From Streptomyces sp. CMB-StM0423 (GTDB taxonomy: Bacteria > Actinomycetota > Actinomycetes > Streptomycetales > Streptomycetaceae): a DNA stretch of 64,000 nt. The DNA lies in contig NZ_CP025407.1 of assembly GCF_002847285.1 (NCBI RefSeq), positions 6,079,001 through 6,143,000 of the forward strand, given 5' to 3'. Every line of letters starts with the position of its first letter. Positions within the stretch are counted from its first letter, which is position 1. Below, one piece after another: positions 8,094-16,760 of this stretch. The notes beneath the pieces were generated by a model that ran no database searches, was not told where the DNA came from, and saw only the letters and a list, made by a program, of their open reading frames with translations. The translations under genes were made by a program, and so were the position numbers.

Positions 8094-8124
8094 GGCCGGT
8101 CCCATACCTCGTACGGGACCGGCC
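8094..8124. terminator. Bidirectional terminator hairpin
   Basis: A 10-bp perfect stem (GGCCGGTCCC/GGGACCGGCC) with an 11-base loop sits between the convergent aldo/keto reductase and aceE genes. It has no U-tract, as is common in actinomycetes. Confidence 0.8.
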
Positions 8125-8137
8125 GATACGCGTTCCG

Positions 8138-10885
8138 TCAGGCGTCGCCGCCCGCCGCCCCCGGGTCGGCCGCCGCCACGTCGAGAAGCTGGTACCGGTC
8201 GATCGCCTGCTTCAGCACGGACCGGTCCACCTTCCCCTCCTTGGCCAGCTCCGTCAGCACTCCCACCACGATCGACTGCGCGTCGATGTGGAAGAAGCGC
8301 CGCGCCCCGCCGCGGGTGTCGGCGAAGCCGAAGCCGTCCGCGCCCAGCGACTGGTACGTGCCCGGCACCCACCGCGAGATCTGGTCGGGTACGGACCGCA
8401 TCCAGTCCGACACCGCCACGAACGGCCCCTCGGCCCCGGCGAGCTTCCGCGTCACCCACGGCACCCGCTGCTCCTCCTCCGGGTGCAGCAGGTTGTGCCG
8501 CTCCGTCTCGACGGCCTCCCGGCGCAGCTCGTTCCACGAGGTGGCGGACCATACGTCGGCGCGTACGTCCCACTCCTCGGCCAGGATCCGCTGCGCCTCC
8601 AGCGCCCACGGCACGGCCACGCCGGACGCCATGACCTGCGCCGGGATCCGGCCCGCCGCCGCAGGCGACAGCTTGTGGATGCCCTTGACGATGCCCTCGA
8701 CGTCGACGTTCTCCGGCTCGGCCGGGTGGACGATCGGCTCGTTGTACACGGTCAGGTAGTAGAAGACGTCCTCGCCGTGCGGGTGCTCGGGCGACGAGCC
8801 GTACATCCGCCGCAGGCCGTCCTGCATGATGTGCGCGATCTCGAAGCCGAACGCCGGGTCGTACGCCACGGCCGCCGGGTTCGTCGACGCCAGGAGCTGG
8901 GAGTGGCCGTCGGCGTGCTGCAGGCCCTCGCCGGTGAGCGTGGTGCGGCCGGCGGTGGCGCCGATGACGAAGCCGCGGCCGAGCTGGTCGGCCATGGCCC
9001 AGAACTGGTCGCCGGTGCGCTGGAACCCGAACATCGAGTAGAAGACGTAGACCGGGATCAGCGGCTCGCCGTGGGTGGCGTACGCGGTGCCGGCGGCGGT
9101 CAGCGCGGCCGTACAGCCGGCCTCGGAGATGCCGTCGTGCAGGAGCTGCCCGGTGGGCGACTCCTTGTAGGCGAGGAGCAGATCGCGGTCCACGGACTCG
9201 TAGGTCTGGCCGAGCGGGTTGTAGATCTTGGCGCTCGGGAAGAAGGAGTCCATGCCGAACGTGCGGTACTCGTCCGGCGCGATCGGCACGAAGCGCTTGC
9301 CGATCTCCTTGTCCCGCATCAGGTCCTTCAGCAGCCGCACGAACGCCATCGTGGTGGCGATCGCCTGGGTGCCGGAGCCCTTCTTGACGGCCGCGTAGGT
9401 CTTGTCGTCCGGCAGCTTCAGCGGCTGGGAGCGCACCACGCGCGTCGGTACGTAGCCGCCGAGGGCCTGCCGGCGGTCGTGCATGTACTGGATCTCCTCG
9501 GAGTCCCGGCCGGGGTGGTAGTACGGCGGGAGGCCGTCTTCCAGGTCCTTGTCCGGGATGGGGAGGTGCAGCCGGTCGCGGAACCGCTTGAGGTCCTCGA
9601 CCGTGAGCTTCTTCATCTGGTGCGTGGCGTTGCGGCCCTCGAAGTTCGGGCCGAGGGTCCAGCCCTTGATGGTCTGGGCGAGGATGACGGTCGGCTGGCC
9701 CTTGTGCGCGACGGCGGCCTCGAAGGCGGCGTAGACCTTGCGGTGGTCGTGGCCGCCGCGGCCGAGGTGGAGGAGCTGGCCGTCGGTCATGTCCTCGACC
9801 ATGCGGCGCAGCCGCAGGTCGTCGCCGAAGAAGTGCTCGCGGATGTACGCGCCGGACTCGGTGGCGTACGTCTGGAACTGGCCGTCGGGCGTCGTGTTCA
9901 GCTTGTTGACCAGGGCGCCGTCGCGGTCCTGTGCGAGCAGCGGGTCCCAGGAGCGGTCCCAGACCAGCTTGATCACGTTCCAGCCGGCGCCGCGGAAGTA
10001 CGACTCCAGCTCCTGGATGATCTTCCCGTTGCCGCGGACGGGGCCGTCGAGCCGCTGGAGGTTGCAGTTCACGACGAAGGTGAGGTTGTCCAGCCCTTCG
10101 CGGGCGGGCAGGGACAACTGGCCCAGCGACTCCGGCTCGTCCATCTCGCCGTCGCCGAGGAACGCCCACACGTGCGAGCGCGAGGTGTCGGCGATGCCGC
10201 GGGCCTGCATGTAGCGGTTCATCCGGGCCTGGTGGATGGCACCCAGCGGGCCGAGGCCCATGGAGACCGTGGGGAACTCCCAGAAGTCCGGCATGTTCCG
10301 CGGGTGCGGGTAGCTGGACAGGCCGTTGGGGGCCTTGGAGTGCTCCTGCCGGAAGCCGTCGAGCTGCGCTTCGCTGAGGCGGTCGAGCAGGAAGGCGCGG
10401 GCGTAGATGCCGGGCGAGGCGTGGCCCTGGAAGAAGACCTGGTCACCGCCGTCGCCGCGGTCCTTGCCGCGGAAGAAGTGGTTGAAGCCCACGTCGTAGA
10501 GCGACGCGGACGAGGCGAAGGTGGCGATGTGGCCGCCGACGCCGATACCGGGGCGCTGGGCCCGGGAGACCATCACGGCCGCGTTCCAGCGGGTCGCGTT
10601 CAGGACCTTGCGCTCGATCTCCTCGTTGCCGGGGAAGAACGGCTCGTCCTTGGTCGCGATGGTGTTGACGTAGTCCGTGCTGCGCATCTCGGGCACTGCC
10701 ACGCGCTTCTCGCGGGCGCGTTCGATGAGGCGGAGCATGAGATAGCGGGCTCGTTCCCGGCCCCGCTCGTCGACGGCCGCGTCGAGCGAGTCGAGCCACT
10801 CCTGGGTCTCCTCGGGATCGAAATCCGGGACCTGGCTGGGAAGGCCGCCAATGATGATCGGGTTGCGATCGGATCCGGAAGCCAC
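8138..10885 (-). CDS. aceE: Pyruvate dehydrogenase E1 component, homodimeric type
   Basis: The 915-residue protein is a full-length AceE that decarboxylates pyruvate with thiamine diphosphate and passes the acetyl group to the E2 lipoyl domain. The ThDP motif GDGEMDEPESLG and its partner NLTFVVNCNLQRLDG are present, with GHIATFASSASLYDVGFNHFF earlier and GMDSFFPSAKIYNPLGQ and FYSMFGFQRTGDQ in the transketolase-like C-terminal half. The GTG at 10885, with GAAGGA just upstream, fits the family start (SGSDRNPIIIGGLPSQ); an upstream ATG adds 23 unlikely residues. The E2 and E3 genes are not adjacent. Confidence 0.97.
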   Translation of the reverse strand: MASGSDRNPIIIGGLPSQVPDFDPEETQEWLDSLDAAVDERGRERARYLMLRLIERAREKRVAVPEMRSTDYVNTIATKDEPFFPGNEEIERKVLNATRWNAAVMVSRAQRPGIGVGGHIATFASSASLYDVGFNHFFRGKDRGDGGDQVFFQGHASPGIYARAFLLDRLSEAQLDGFRQEHSKAPNGLSSYPHPRNMPDFWEFPTVSMGLGPLGAIHQARMNRYMQARGIADTSRSHVWAFLGDGEMDEPESLGQLSLPAREGLDNLTFVVNCNLQRLDGPVRGNGKIIQELESYFRGAGWNVIKLVWDRSWDPLLAQDRDGALVNKLNTTPDGQFQTYATESGAYIREHFFGDDLRLRRMVEDMTDGQLLHLGRGGHDHRKVYAAFEAAVAHKGQPTVILAQTIKGWTLGPNFEGRNATHQMKKLTVEDLKRFRDRLHLPIPDKDLEDGLPPYYHPGRDSEEIQYMHDRRQALGGYVPTRVVRSQPLKLPDDKTYAAVKKGSGTQAIATTMAFVRLLKDLMRDKEIGKRFVPIAPDEYRTFGMDSFFPSAKIYNPLGQTYESVDRDLLLAYKESPTGQLLHDGISEAGCTAALTAAGTAYATHGEPLIPVYVFYSMFGFQRTGDQFWAMADQLGRGFVIGATAGRTTLTGEGLQHADGHSQLLASTNPAAVAYDPAFGFEIAHIMQDGLRRMYGSSPEHPHGEDVFYYLTVYNEPIVHPAEPENVDVEGIVKGIHKLSPAAAGRIPAQVMASGVAVPWALEAQRILAEEWDVRADVWSATSWNELRREAVETERHNLLHPEEEQRVPWVTRKLAGAEGPFVAVSDWMRSVPDQISRWVPGTYQSLGADGFGFADTRGGARRFFHIDAQSIVVGVLTELAKEGKVDRSVLKQAIDRYQLLDVAAADPGAAGGDA

Positions 10886-11257
10886 GCTGTTCCTTCGCTG
10901 TACGTATCGGTATTCGGACTGCTCACAGATGAGAGGTCTGGCGCTGATTCCCATCGTCTACCGCGGTTGCGGCCACGTCATCTCTACTGTTTGGTAACCC
11001 TGTATTCGTTCGACCGGGGCTCCACCGACACGGCCGTGGAGGGGCCGTACGGACTGATCGCCAGCGTACCCGCAGGCAACCCGGGCGACTGCGCCCCCTG
11101 GTCCAGGGGTGCCCTCCATAGGGCGGGATCGGCCGCCGGGTACTTGCGCGATTCGCCCGGCACGTGTGGACTACGCCCATCGCCTCGCGTGCGCGCGGGT
11201 GTGATGCTGATTTCGGATGACATCGGAAGACACAGGCATACGAGCAGGAGGCAATCC
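10886..11257. other. Divergent intergenic region, aceE / DUF3052
   Basis: These 372 bases hold no gene I can support. They must carry the aceE promoter (minus strand) and the DUF3052 promoter (plus strand). The relatively AT-rich stretch at about 10977-11012, with TACTGTTTGGTAACC, is the best place for the aceE promoter core. I see no convincing riboswitch or long dyad. Confidence 0.4.
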
Positions 11258-11698
11258 GTGAGCGCGACCGCGGACCACGCGGAGGAGCGGACCAACCCCG
11301 CCACCAGGCTGGGTTTCCAGGCCGGAGAGGTGGTCCAGGAGATCGGTTACGACGACGACACCGATCAGGAGCTTCGCGAGGCCATCGAATCGATCACCGG
11401 GCAGAACCTCGTGGACGAGGACTACGACGACGTCGCGGACGCCGTCGTGCTCTGGTTCCGCGACGACGACGGCGATCTGACGGATGCGCTGGTGGACGCC
11501 ACCACCATGATCGACGAAGGCGCCCCGGTCTGGCTCATGACGCCCAAGACCGGCCGTGACGGCTACGTCGAGCCCAGCGACATCGGCGAGGCGGCGCAGA
11601 CCGCCGGTCTGGCCCAGACCAAGAGCATCAACGCGGGTACGGACTGGAGCGGCAGCCGCTTGGTCACCCCGAAGGGGGCCCGCTCGACCAAGCGCTGA
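11258..11698 (+). CDS. DUF3052 family protein
   Basis: The 146-residue protein contains the DUF3052 core (TNPATRLGFQAGEVVQEIGYDDD ending in a very acidic LVDEDYDDVADAVVLWF, then APVWLMTPKTGRDGYVEPSDIGEAAQTAGL). The GTG start at 11258 has a CAGGAGG ribosome site. The family is nearly universal in actinomycetes next to aceE and a peroxiredoxin, as here; the function is unknown. The strong acidity and small size suggest a binding partner rather than an enzyme. Confidence 0.9.
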   Translation: MSATADHAEERTNPATRLGFQAGEVVQEIGYDDDTDQELREAIESITGQNLVDEDYDDVADAVVLWFRDDDGDLTDALVDATTMIDEGAPVWLMTPKTGRDGYVEPSDIGEAAQTAGLAQTKSINAGTDWSGSRLVTPKGARSTKR

Positions 11699-11711
11699 GA
11701 CGTCTTTTCAC

Positions 11712-11756
11712 CGGGGCTGCCCGTGCGGTCCCGCAGTTTTCGCGCGGGCAGCCCCG
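11712..11756 (+). terminator. Terminator hairpin after DUF3052 gene
   Basis: A perfect 12-bp stem (CGGGGCTGCCCG at 11712, CGGGCAGCCCCG at 11745) with a 21-base loop follows the stop codon by 13 bases. Confidence 0.75.
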
Positions 11757-11879
11757 CGGTGCTGCGCGGCCGGCTCCCGGCCGGCGCGACGGGATCCCGG
11801 CGCGGGGCGGCGCCCGCCCCGCCCGTACGCTCGTGACCCGGCAGAGGTTCGCTGGACCGGCACACCGGAGGTCACGGAG

Positions 11880-12365
11880 ATGGCACTGGACGGGATCGAG
11901 GCGCTGGCGCCCGGCGCCGAGGCGCCGCACTTCGCGCTGCGCAACGAGCACGGCGAGACCGTGCGGCTCTCGGACTACCGCGGCGAGAAGGCGGTCGTCC
12001 TGCTCTTCTTCCCGTATGCCTTCACCGGCGTCTGCACGGGAGAACTGTGCGCGCTGCGCGACCGGCTGCCCGCCTTCGTCAACGACGAGGTCCAGCTTCT
12101 CGCCGTCTCCTGTGACACGCCGTTCGCCCTGCGCGTCTTCGCCGACCGGGAGGACTTCGGCTACCCGCTGCTGAGCGATTTCTGGCCGCACGGCGCCACG
12201 GCGCGGGCGTACGGCGTCTTCGACGAGGAGAAGGGCTGCGCGGTCCGCGGCACCTTCATCATCGACACCGCGGGCACGGTGCGCTGGACGGTCGTCAACG
12301 ACCTGCCGGACGCCCGGGACCTCGACGAGTACGTGGCGGCGCTGAAGGCGATCGCCCCCGCCTGA
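11880..12365 (+). CDS. Peroxiredoxin, AhpE-like
   Basis: The 161-residue thioredoxin-fold peroxidase has the peroxidatic cysteine in FTGVCTGELCALRD, matching the mycobacterial AhpE pattern, and the usual LLAVSCDTPFALRVFADRE and GTFIIDTAG segments. AhpE reduces peroxides and peroxynitrite by a 1-Cys mechanism. This copy has an extra Cys four residues after the active one and others at SCD and KGC, so a disulfide mechanism is possible. GGAGG precedes the ATG at 11880. The gene stays next to aceE/DUF3052 in related genomes, from memory. Confidence 0.9.
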   Translation: MALDGIEALAPGAEAPHFALRNEHGETVRLSDYRGEKAVVLLFFPYAFTGVCTGELCALRDRLPAFVNDEVQLLAVSCDTPFALRVFADREDFGYPLLSDFWPHGATARAYGVFDEEKGCAVRGTFIIDTAGTVRWTVVNDLPDARDLDEYVAALKAIAPA

Positions 12366-12628
12366 CGTCCCGCGGGAGGGCGGGCCCGCGTTCGTTCGGG
12401 TGTTCGGCAGGGTGGACGTGTGTGGCCGGAATCCTGCACTATCCGGCAGTGGCGCGGCTCTTGACGCTTCCGGACCCGGGAAGTGTGGGGACTTGACACC
12501 GCCGGGGAAGATGGGGTCACGACGTACGTGCCGGGTGCGGGGGAGCCGTGCGGGTACGGTGACGAAAGCCCGGTGGCGTGCAGCGCCGCGGAGACGGACG
12601 GACACACGATGAGAATGGACGACTGCCA

Positions 12629-13777
12629 GTGGTGCTGAAAACCTTCGGCTGGTCTTTCGCGGTGACCGCCGCGGGCCTCGCCTGTGCCGCGATCTTCTGG
12701 GGGTGGGAGGCGTTCGTCCTGGTGGCGATCCTGTCCATCCTGGAGATCTCGCTCTCCTTCGACAACGCGGTCGTCAACGCCGGCGTGCTGAAGAAGATGA
12801 ACGCCTTCTGGCAGAAGATCTTCCTCACGGTCGGCATCCTCATCGCCGTCTTCGGCATGCGCCTGGTCTTCCCCGTGGTCATCGTCGCCATCACCGCCAA
12901 GGTCGGGCCGATCGAAGCCGTCCAACTGGCCATGGACGACCCTGATCAATACGAGCAGCTCGTCACCGACGCGCATCCGTCCATCGCCGCGTTCGGCGGG
13001 ATGTTCCTGCTGATGATCTTCCTGGAGTTCCTCTTCGACGAGCGGGAGCACAAGTGGATCCCGTTCATCGAGAAGCCGCTCTCGAAGGTCGGCCGGATCG
13101 ACGCGATCTCCGTGTGCATCGCCCTGATCGTGCTGCTGACCACCGCGATGACGATCGCCACCAGCGCAATTCAGCACGGCGGCGGACATGTGGACAAATC
13201 GGGGACGGTGATGGCCGCAGGCATCGCCGGCCTCATCACGTATCTCATCGTCGGCGGTCTCTCCGGGCACTTCGAGGACAAGCTCGAAGAGGAGGAGGAA
13301 CGCGAGCACGAGGCCGAGGAGGCGGCGAAGCGCTCCGGCCAGCAGCCGTCCGCCGTCGGGCTCGCGGGCAAGGCCGCGTTCTTCATGTTCCTCTACCTGG
13401 AGGTCCTGGACGCCTCGTTCTCCTTCGACGGCGTCATCGGCGCCTTCGCCATCACCAACCACATCTTCTGGATGGCGCTGGGTCTGGGCATCGGCGCGAT
13501 GTACGTCCGGTCGCTGACGGTCTACCTGGTCCGCCAGGGCACGCTGGACGACTACGTGTACCTGGAGCACGGTGCGCACTACGCGATCGGCGCGCTGGCG
13601 ACCATCCTGCTGATCACCATCAAGTGGCACATCCACGAGGTGATCACCGGCGTCATCGGCGTCGCCTTCATCGGTCTGTCCCTGTACTCCTCCATCCGCC
13701 GCAACCGGCGCATCGAGGCAGAGGGCGGCGGCGGAGACGACGAACCGGCCGAAAAGGAGCTTCCCTCCCGCGTGTAG
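12629..13777 (+). CDS. DUF475 family TerC-like integral membrane protein
   Basis: About 382 residues with eight or so hydrophobic helices. Both halves carry the TerC-like intramembrane acidic motif: EISLSFDNAVVNAGVL near the N-terminus and EVLDASFSFDGVIGAFAITN in the second half. These acidic residues are thought to bind metal in TerC proteins. A charged EEEEEREHEAEEAAKR loop separates the halves. The GTG at 12629 (VVLKTFGWSF) fits the family start; GTG 12632 is equivalent. It is followed by two TerD-type genes, placing it in a Ter stress module. Confidence 0.88.
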   Translation: MVLKTFGWSFAVTAAGLACAAIFWGWEAFVLVAILSILEISLSFDNAVVNAGVLKKMNAFWQKIFLTVGILIAVFGMRLVFPVVIVAITAKVGPIEAVQLAMDDPDQYEQLVTDAHPSIAAFGGMFLLMIFLEFLFDEREHKWIPFIEKPLSKVGRIDAISVCIALIVLLTTAMTIATSAIQHGGGHVDKSGTVMAAGIAGLITYLIVGGLSGHFEDKLEEEEEREHEAEEAAKRSGQQPSAVGLAGKAAFFMFLYLEVLDASFSFDGVIGAFAITNHIFWMALGLGIGAMYVRSLTVYLVRQGTLDDYVYLEHGAHYAIGALATILLITIKWHIHEVITGVIGVAFIGLSLYSSIRRNRRIEAEGGGGDDEPAEKELPSRV

Positions 13778-13807
13778 GTTCCGCGCGGTCCGAGATGCGG
13801 AAGGATT

Positions 13808-13846
13808 CCCCTCGGGGCCGGTCGACCGACCGGGCCCGAGGGGTTT
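13808..13846 (+). terminator. Terminator hairpin after DUF475 gene
   Basis: A 17-bp stem with one mismatch (CCCCTCGGGGCCGGTCG against CGACCGGGCCCGAGGGG) and a very short loop is followed by TTT. It separates the DUF475 gene from the TerD-like gene. Confidence 0.85.
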
Positions 13847-13866
13847 CCCACGTCTGGGGGTGCGAG

Positions 13867-14601
13867 GTGTCGTTCTGGGGCAACTGGCGGCGGGAGGGGG
13901 TGCCGCAGTTCGACAGCGCCGGTGCGTCGTACTCGGTGCAGCTCACCAAGCGCAAGCCGCTGCTCTCACTGAGCCGGCAGGGATCCGACACCGGGAACCT
14001 GCGCATCAACCTGTCCTGGCGGATGCGCACCTCCGACCTCGGCGGCCGCACCCGCATGGGCGGCGGGACGCTGCTGCACCCGGCGAAGCTGTTCCGGCCG
14101 GAGATCGTGCAGGCGCAGGGTCCTGCCGTCGTCAACGTCGACCTCGACCTGGCGTGCATGTACGAGCTGGAGGACGGCACCAAGGGCGTGGTGCAGCCGC
14201 TGGGCAACCTCCTCGGCGACATCAACGACCCGCCGTACATCAAGCTCAGCGGCGACGACAGGTTCGGCTCGGGCTCGGGCGAGACGGTGTACGTCAACCT
14301 CGACCACAAGGAGGCGTTCCGGCGGCTGCTGGTGTTCGTCTACATCTACGACGGCACCCCCGCGTTCGACCGTACGCAGGCCGTCGTCACGCTGTACCCG
14401 TCCAGCGGGCCGCGGGTGGAGATCGCGCTCGACGAGCGGGCGCCGGAGGCGCGGTCGTGCGCGGTGCTGCTGATCGAGAACAAGAAGGGCGAGCTCACGG
14501 TGCGGCGCGAGGTGCGCTACGTGTACGGGTTCCAGTCGGAGCTGGACCGGCTGTACGGCTGGGGGCTGGTGTGGGGGCGCGGGTACAAGACGAAGACGTG
14601 A
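13867..14601 (+). CDS. TerD-related tellurium resistance/stress protein
   Basis: The 244-residue protein has TerD-type features: LRINLSWRMR, the pair VNVDLDLACMYELEDGTKG with acidic calcium-ligand residues, DINDPPYIKLSGDDRFGSGSGETVYVNL, and LLVFVYIYDGTPAF. TerD domains bind Ca2+ in C2-like sandwiches. GTG 13867 (SFWGNWRREGVPQ) is the best start. It converges on a second TerD-type gene with 15 bases between stops and belongs with DUF475/TerC. Confidence 0.85.
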   Translation: MSFWGNWRREGVPQFDSAGASYSVQLTKRKPLLSLSRQGSDTGNLRINLSWRMRTSDLGGRTRMGGGTLLHPAKLFRPEIVQAQGPAVVNVDLDLACMYELEDGTKGVVQPLGNLLGDINDPPYIKLSGDDRFGSGSGETVYVNLDHKEAFRRLLVFVYIYDGTPAFDRTQAVVTLYPSSGPRVEIALDERAPEARSCAVLLIENKKGELTVRREVRYVYGFQSELDRLYGWGLVWGRGYKTKT

Positions 14602-14616
14602 GCGCCCGGGCGGCGG

Positions 14617-15399
14617 TCAGCGGCCGATGAACTGCGGGCCCTGGGGCGGGAGGGTGAACGCCGGAGGGTAGCCGTACGCGATGGGGGGCGCGGGCTGCGG
14701 CTGGGCGGCGGCAGGCCGGGGGCTGTGCGCGGCCTGCTGGGCCTGTGCCGCCTGCTGGGCTTGTGCGGCCTGCGCGGCGCCCGGTGCGGGCCGGCCGCCT
14801 GAGGCCGGGTCGTTCCCGGAGTCGGGCGTCGGGTGGTGCCCGGTGTCCGTCTCGTCCACCGAGATGCCGAACTCGCCGGCGACGCCGACCAGGCCCGTGG
14901 CGTACCCCTTCGTCACCGCGCGGAACTGCCAGCCGCCGCCGGCCCGCCGCAGCTCGCCGCAGATCAGCGCCGACGACGCGCCGCCGTCGGGCTGGATGTC
15001 CGCGTACGCGAAAGGCTCCCCGCCCGCCGTGTCGCCGCTCCCGGCGTCGTGCAGCTCGACCCGCAGGTTCCGCACCCCCGCGAGGGTGCCGCCGTCGGCC
15101 GAGGCGATCAGCACCATCCGGTCGACCGACGGGTCCTGCCGGGTGAGCTGCGCCTCGACGGAGTCGGTCAGGCCCTCGCCCTGCCGCTTCTTCGGCAGCT
15201 TGCGGGCGAGCCCGGAGGGGTGCCGGGGCTGGTTGTAGAAGACGAAGTCGGCGTCGGAGCGCACCCGGCCGCCCTCGTCGAGGAGGATGACGCAGGCGTC
15301 GACGTCCGGGACGCCGGCGCCCGGGGTCCAGCGCAGCACGGCCCGTACCGCAGGGACGGATACGGACATGTCGGATCCCTGCGCCATGGCGTGCGTCAT
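14617..15399 (-). CDS. TerD family protein with Ala/Gln/Pro-rich tail
   Basis: The 260-residue protein has an N-terminal TerD domain (residues 10-185): VDACVILLDEGGRVRSDADFVFYNQ, DRMVLIASADGG, and a C-terminal GELRRAGGGWQFRAVTKGYATGL. After residue 190 comes a low-complexity tail with repeated AAQAQ units and PPQGPQ, likely disordered. ATG 15369 (MSVSVPAVRAVLRW), preceded by AGGGA, is a good alternative start. It is divergent from the CitE-like operon. Ter proteins act in metal and envelope stress responses. Confidence 0.9.
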   Translation of the reverse strand: MTHAMAQGSDMSVSVPAVRAVLRWTPGAGVPDVDACVILLDEGGRVRSDADFVFYNQPRHPSGLARKLPKKRQGEGLTDSVEAQLTRQDPSVDRMVLIASADGGTLAGVRNLRVELHDAGSGDTAGGEPFAYADIQPDGGASSALICGELRRAGGGWQFRAVTKGYATGLVGVAGEFGISVDETDTGHHPTPDSGNDPASGGRPAPGAAQAAQAQQAAQAQQAAHSPRPAAAQPQPAPPIAYGYPPAFTLPPQGPQFIGR

Positions 15400-15575
15400 G
15401 CGGGCTATCCTGCCCTGTCGCCCGCGGCGGCCACAATGCGGGGCGATCGGGGAACGGTGGAGGGCTCCCGGACGTCCCTTTTACCGAATCATCGCCTTCC
15501 CTCGACCTTCCTTTACCCGCCTTCCCCCACCCACGCCGGCCCCGCCCCGGCCGCGTCGACACTTGGGAGCACCGC

Positions 15576-16760
15576 ATGCGCCACTTCGGGCACGTCTCCC
15601 CGGACGTGCGTGCCGGGCTGTTCCACCGCGAGCCGGCCGAGTTCACCGCCGACGCGCCGCCGGACGAGCTGGCCATGGCCCTCGGCGCGACCCTCTACAG
15701 CCCCGCCACCCGCCCGCAGCTCGCGCGCGACATCCGCTCCCAGGCGGCGCGGGGAGTGGTGTCGATGGTGCTGTGCCTGGAGGACTCCATAGCGGACGAC
15801 GAGGTGCCGGAGGCGGAGGCCAACGTCGTACGGCAGCTCAGGGAGCTGGAGCGGCAGGGCGCCGGGGGTGCCCTGCCGCTGCTGTTCGTCCGGACCCGGG
15901 AGGCGGGCCAGATCCCCGATCTGGTGGCCCGGCTGGGACCCGCGGCGCGGCTGCTGTCGGGGTTCGTGCTGCCGAAGTTCACGGCGGTGCAGGGGGTGGC
16001 GTTCCTGGAGGCGGTCATCAAGGCGGAGCAGGTGCTGGCGCCGGGCGGGCGGCGGCTCTACGCGATGCCGGTGGTGGAGTCGCCCGAGGTGCTGCACCTG
16101 GAGTCGCGGGCGGCGGCGCTGCGGGGGATCGCGCGGGTGCTGGAGCAGTACCGGGAGCGGGTGCTCGCGGTACGGCTCGGGGTCACGGACTTCTGCGCCG
16201 CGTACGGGCTGCGGCGGTCGCCGGACATGACGGCGTACGACGTGCAGTTGGTGGCGGCGGCGATCGGGGACGTGGTGAACGTCTTCGGGCGGGCGGACGG
16301 CAGCGGCTTCACGGTCACGGGTCCCGTTTGGGAGTACTTCCGCCAGCAGGAACGATTGTTCAAGCCGCAGTTGCGGAGCAGCCCGTTCGCGGCGGGGCGG
16401 GCGGAGGAGCTGCGGGCGGCGCTCATCGAGCACGATATGGACGGCCTGCTGCGGGAGATCTCGCTGGACCGCGCGAACGGGCTGCAGGGCAAGACGTGCA
16501 TCCACCCGAGCCATGTGGCGCCGGTGCACGCGCTGTCGGTGGTGAGCCACGAGGAGTACGTGGACGCGACGGACATCGTGCGCAAGTCCGGTGCGGGCGG
16601 CGGGGTGATGCGGTCGGCGTACACGAACAAGATGAACGAGGCGAAGCCGCACCGGGCATGGGCGGAGCGGACGCTGCGCCGGGCGCGGGTGTTCGGGGTG
16701 GCGCGGGAGGACACGACGTTCGTGGAACTGCTGGCGGCGGCGGGACGGGGAGAGAGCTGA
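15576..16760 (+). CDS. HpcH/HpaI (CitE-like) aldolase/lyase of the Ter system
   Basis: The 394-residue TIM-barrel enzyme has MVLCLEDSIADDEVPEAE (metal-binding Glu/Asp), FVLPKFTA, YAMPVVESPEVLHLE and the C-terminal KTCIHPSHVAPVHA typical of CitE-like lyases. In Ter clusters this family sits with phosphoribosyltransferases and HAD phosphatases and was proposed by Anantharaman, Iyer and Aravind to help build a nucleoside-like metabolite. Here its stop overlaps the next start by one base (TGATG), so the two are translationally coupled. Confidence 0.9.
   Translation: MRHFGHVSPDVRAGLFHREPAEFTADAPPDELAMALGATLYSPATRPQLARDIRSQAARGVVSMVLCLEDSIADDEVPEAEANVVRQLRELERQGAGGALPLLFVRTREAGQIPDLVARLGPAARLLSGFVLPKFTAVQGVAFLEAVIKAEQVLAPGGRRLYAMPVVESPEVLHLESRAAALRGIARVLEQYRERVLAVRLGVTDFCAAYGLRRSPDMTAYDVQLVAAAIGDVVNVFGRADGSGFTVTGPVWEYFRQQERLFKPQLRSSPFAAGRAEELRAALIEHDMDGLLREISLDRANGLQGKTCIHPSHVAPVHALSVVSHEEYVDATDIVRKSGAGGGVMRSAYTNKMNEAKPHRAWAERTLRRARVFGVAREDTTFVELLAAAGRGES

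Noticed and set aside
7607..11257. Long plus-strand frame across aceE
   Set aside because: It is antisense shadow to aceE. Only its last part (11258-11698) is a real gene, with its own ribosome site and the DUF3052 core.
15369..15399. Choice of start for the TerD protein with the AAQAQ tail
   Set aside because: ATG 15369 has a slightly better ribosome site, but the evidence is not strong enough to shorten the gene, so the longer form was kept.
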